The position numbers and the translations under genes were made by a program. Below are positions 63,451 to 64,000 of a DNA stretch of 64,000 bases, one piece after another; the stretch's first letter is position 1; every line of letters begins with the position of its first letter. The stretch covers positions 325,922-389,921 of the forward strand of contig NZ_PJRO01000007.1 of assembly GCF_002858745.1 (NCBI RefSeq). Reading direction: 5' to 3'. This DNA comes from Mesorhizobium loti (GTDB taxonomy: Bacteria; Pseudomonadota; Alphaproteobacteria; Rhizobiales; Rhizobiaceae). A model generated the notes under the pieces. The model was not told the DNA's origin, made no database searches, and saw nothing but the letters and a program-made list of their open reading frames with translations.

Positions 63451-64000
63451 ATGAACAAACCGGCGTTGCCCAACTCCTTCCGCACCGGCCCCGACGAACA
63501 GGGCATGTTCGGCATTTTCGGTGGCCGCTTCGTCGCCGAGACGCTGATGCCGCTGATCCTCGACCTGGAGCGCGAGTGGAACAAGGCCAAGCACGATCCC
63601 GAGTTCAAGGCCGAGCTTTCGGCGCTGTCGACCTTCTATGCCGGACGGCCGTCCAAGCTCTATTTCGCCGAAGGCCTGACCCGCCATCTCGGAGGGGCGA
63701 AAATCTATTTCAAGCGCGAGGATTTGAACCACACCGGTTCGCACAAGATCAACAACTGCCTCGGCCAGATCCTGCTGGCCAAGCGCATGGGCAAGAAGCG
63801 CATCATCGCCGAAACCGGCGCCGGCCAGCACGGTGTCGCCTCCGCCACCGTTTCGGCCCGCTTCGGCTATCCCTGCGTGGTCTATATGGGCGCCACCGAC
63901 GTCGCCCGCCAAAGCCCCAACGTCTTCCGCATGAAGCTGCTGGGTGCCGAGGTGCGGCCGGTGAGCGCCGGCCACGGCACGCTGAAGGACGCCATGAACG
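63451..64000 (+). CDS. trpB: Tryptophan synthase beta chain, N-terminal part
   Basis: Only the first 183 codons lie in the window. TrpB makes L-tryptophan from indole and serine, using PLP. The sequence contains [13 protein letters not shown] at the N-terminus and the PLP Lys99 in HTGSHKINN, followed by [13 protein letters not shown]. trpA is expected downstream, outside the window. Confidence 0.97.
   Translation, partial: MNKPALPNSFRTGPDEQGMFGIFGGRFVAETLMPLILDLEREWNKAKHDPEFKAELSALSTFYAGRPSKLYFAEGLTRHLGGAKIYFKREDLNHTGSHKINNCLGQILLAKRMGKKRIIAETGAGQHGVASATVSARFGYPCVVYMGATDVARQSPNVFRMKLLGAEVRPVSAGHGTLKDAMN

Noticed and set aside
63331..63975. Minus-strand open frame at the right edge
   Set aside because: It lies opposite trpB, whose motifs are clear on the plus strand.
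1..64000. CRISPR arrays, tRNA or rRNA genes, prophage or insertion sequences
   Set aside because: No regularly spaced repeats, no cloverleaf with CCA-type ends, no rRNA-like sequence and no transposase, integrase or phage structural gene were recognised. Short tRNAs could still be missed by eye.

Overview
The window looks like a chromosomal segment of an alphaproteobacterium of the order Hyphomicrobiales, most like Mesorhizobium or a close relative. This rests on uniformly high GC, dense ABC transporter and GcvA/AmpR-type LysR content, the gene neighbourhoods (trpF near trpB, infC near rpmI-rplT-pheST) and several small families typical of rhizobia (DUF1127-like, DUF2852, YhfF-like ASCH). No rRNA, tRNA, CRISPR array, prophage or insertion sequence was seen. 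Taxonomy is inferred from recognition of families, not from a search.

Layout. 1-4063: the end of kdpB, kdpC and the KdpDE two-component system for potassium. 4036-6003: a LysR regulator facing a tiny DUF1127-like gene, then a VapC/AbrB toxin-antitoxin pair. 6117-10719: a complete branched-chain amino acid type ABC operon (substrate-binding protein, two permeases, two ATPases). 10842-13609: a polytopic membrane protein and pncB. 13753-19995: a LysR regulator divergent from an agmatinase-family ureohydrolase and a complete polyamine-type ABC transporter, probably a guanidino-compound uptake and hydrolysis unit. 20009-26494: a MATE exporter, a frameshifted penicillin acylase, a LuxR regulator and a nitrilase-family hydrolase. 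26659-29124: two related secreted proteins flanking an APC permease.

29204-33956: an orphan amino-acid binding protein, a 1016-residue fusion (APH-type kinase, M23/LytM domain, class III aminotransferase) and a divergent Lrp regulator; this is the most unusual locus. 33984-43644: mostly redox and catabolic genes (FAD dehydrogenase, Gfo/Idh, YceI, cytochrome b561, two aldo-keto reductases), a Tim44-like protein and a nucleotidyltransferase-like protein. 43858-50856: translation genes pheT, pheS, rplT, rpmI and infC. An ASCH-domain gene sits translationally coupled between pheS and pheT, and two tandem ICMT-like membrane proteins lie between rpmI and infC. infC starts at an AUU codon.

51162-56881: a serine hydrolase coupled to a BenE-type transporter, a DUF2852 protein, a YgjP-like metallopeptidase, a secreted protein, an APH-family phosphotransferase and a GNAT acetyltransferase. 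57029-60181: class C and class A beta-lactamase genes divergent from an AmpR-type regulator. 60194-64000: an SDR/MarR pair, trpF, a RibD/DHFR-like gene and the start of trpB.

A composite intergenic palindromic repeat occurs in two complete copies (26567-26641 and 63171-63271, opposite orientation) and several partial ones.
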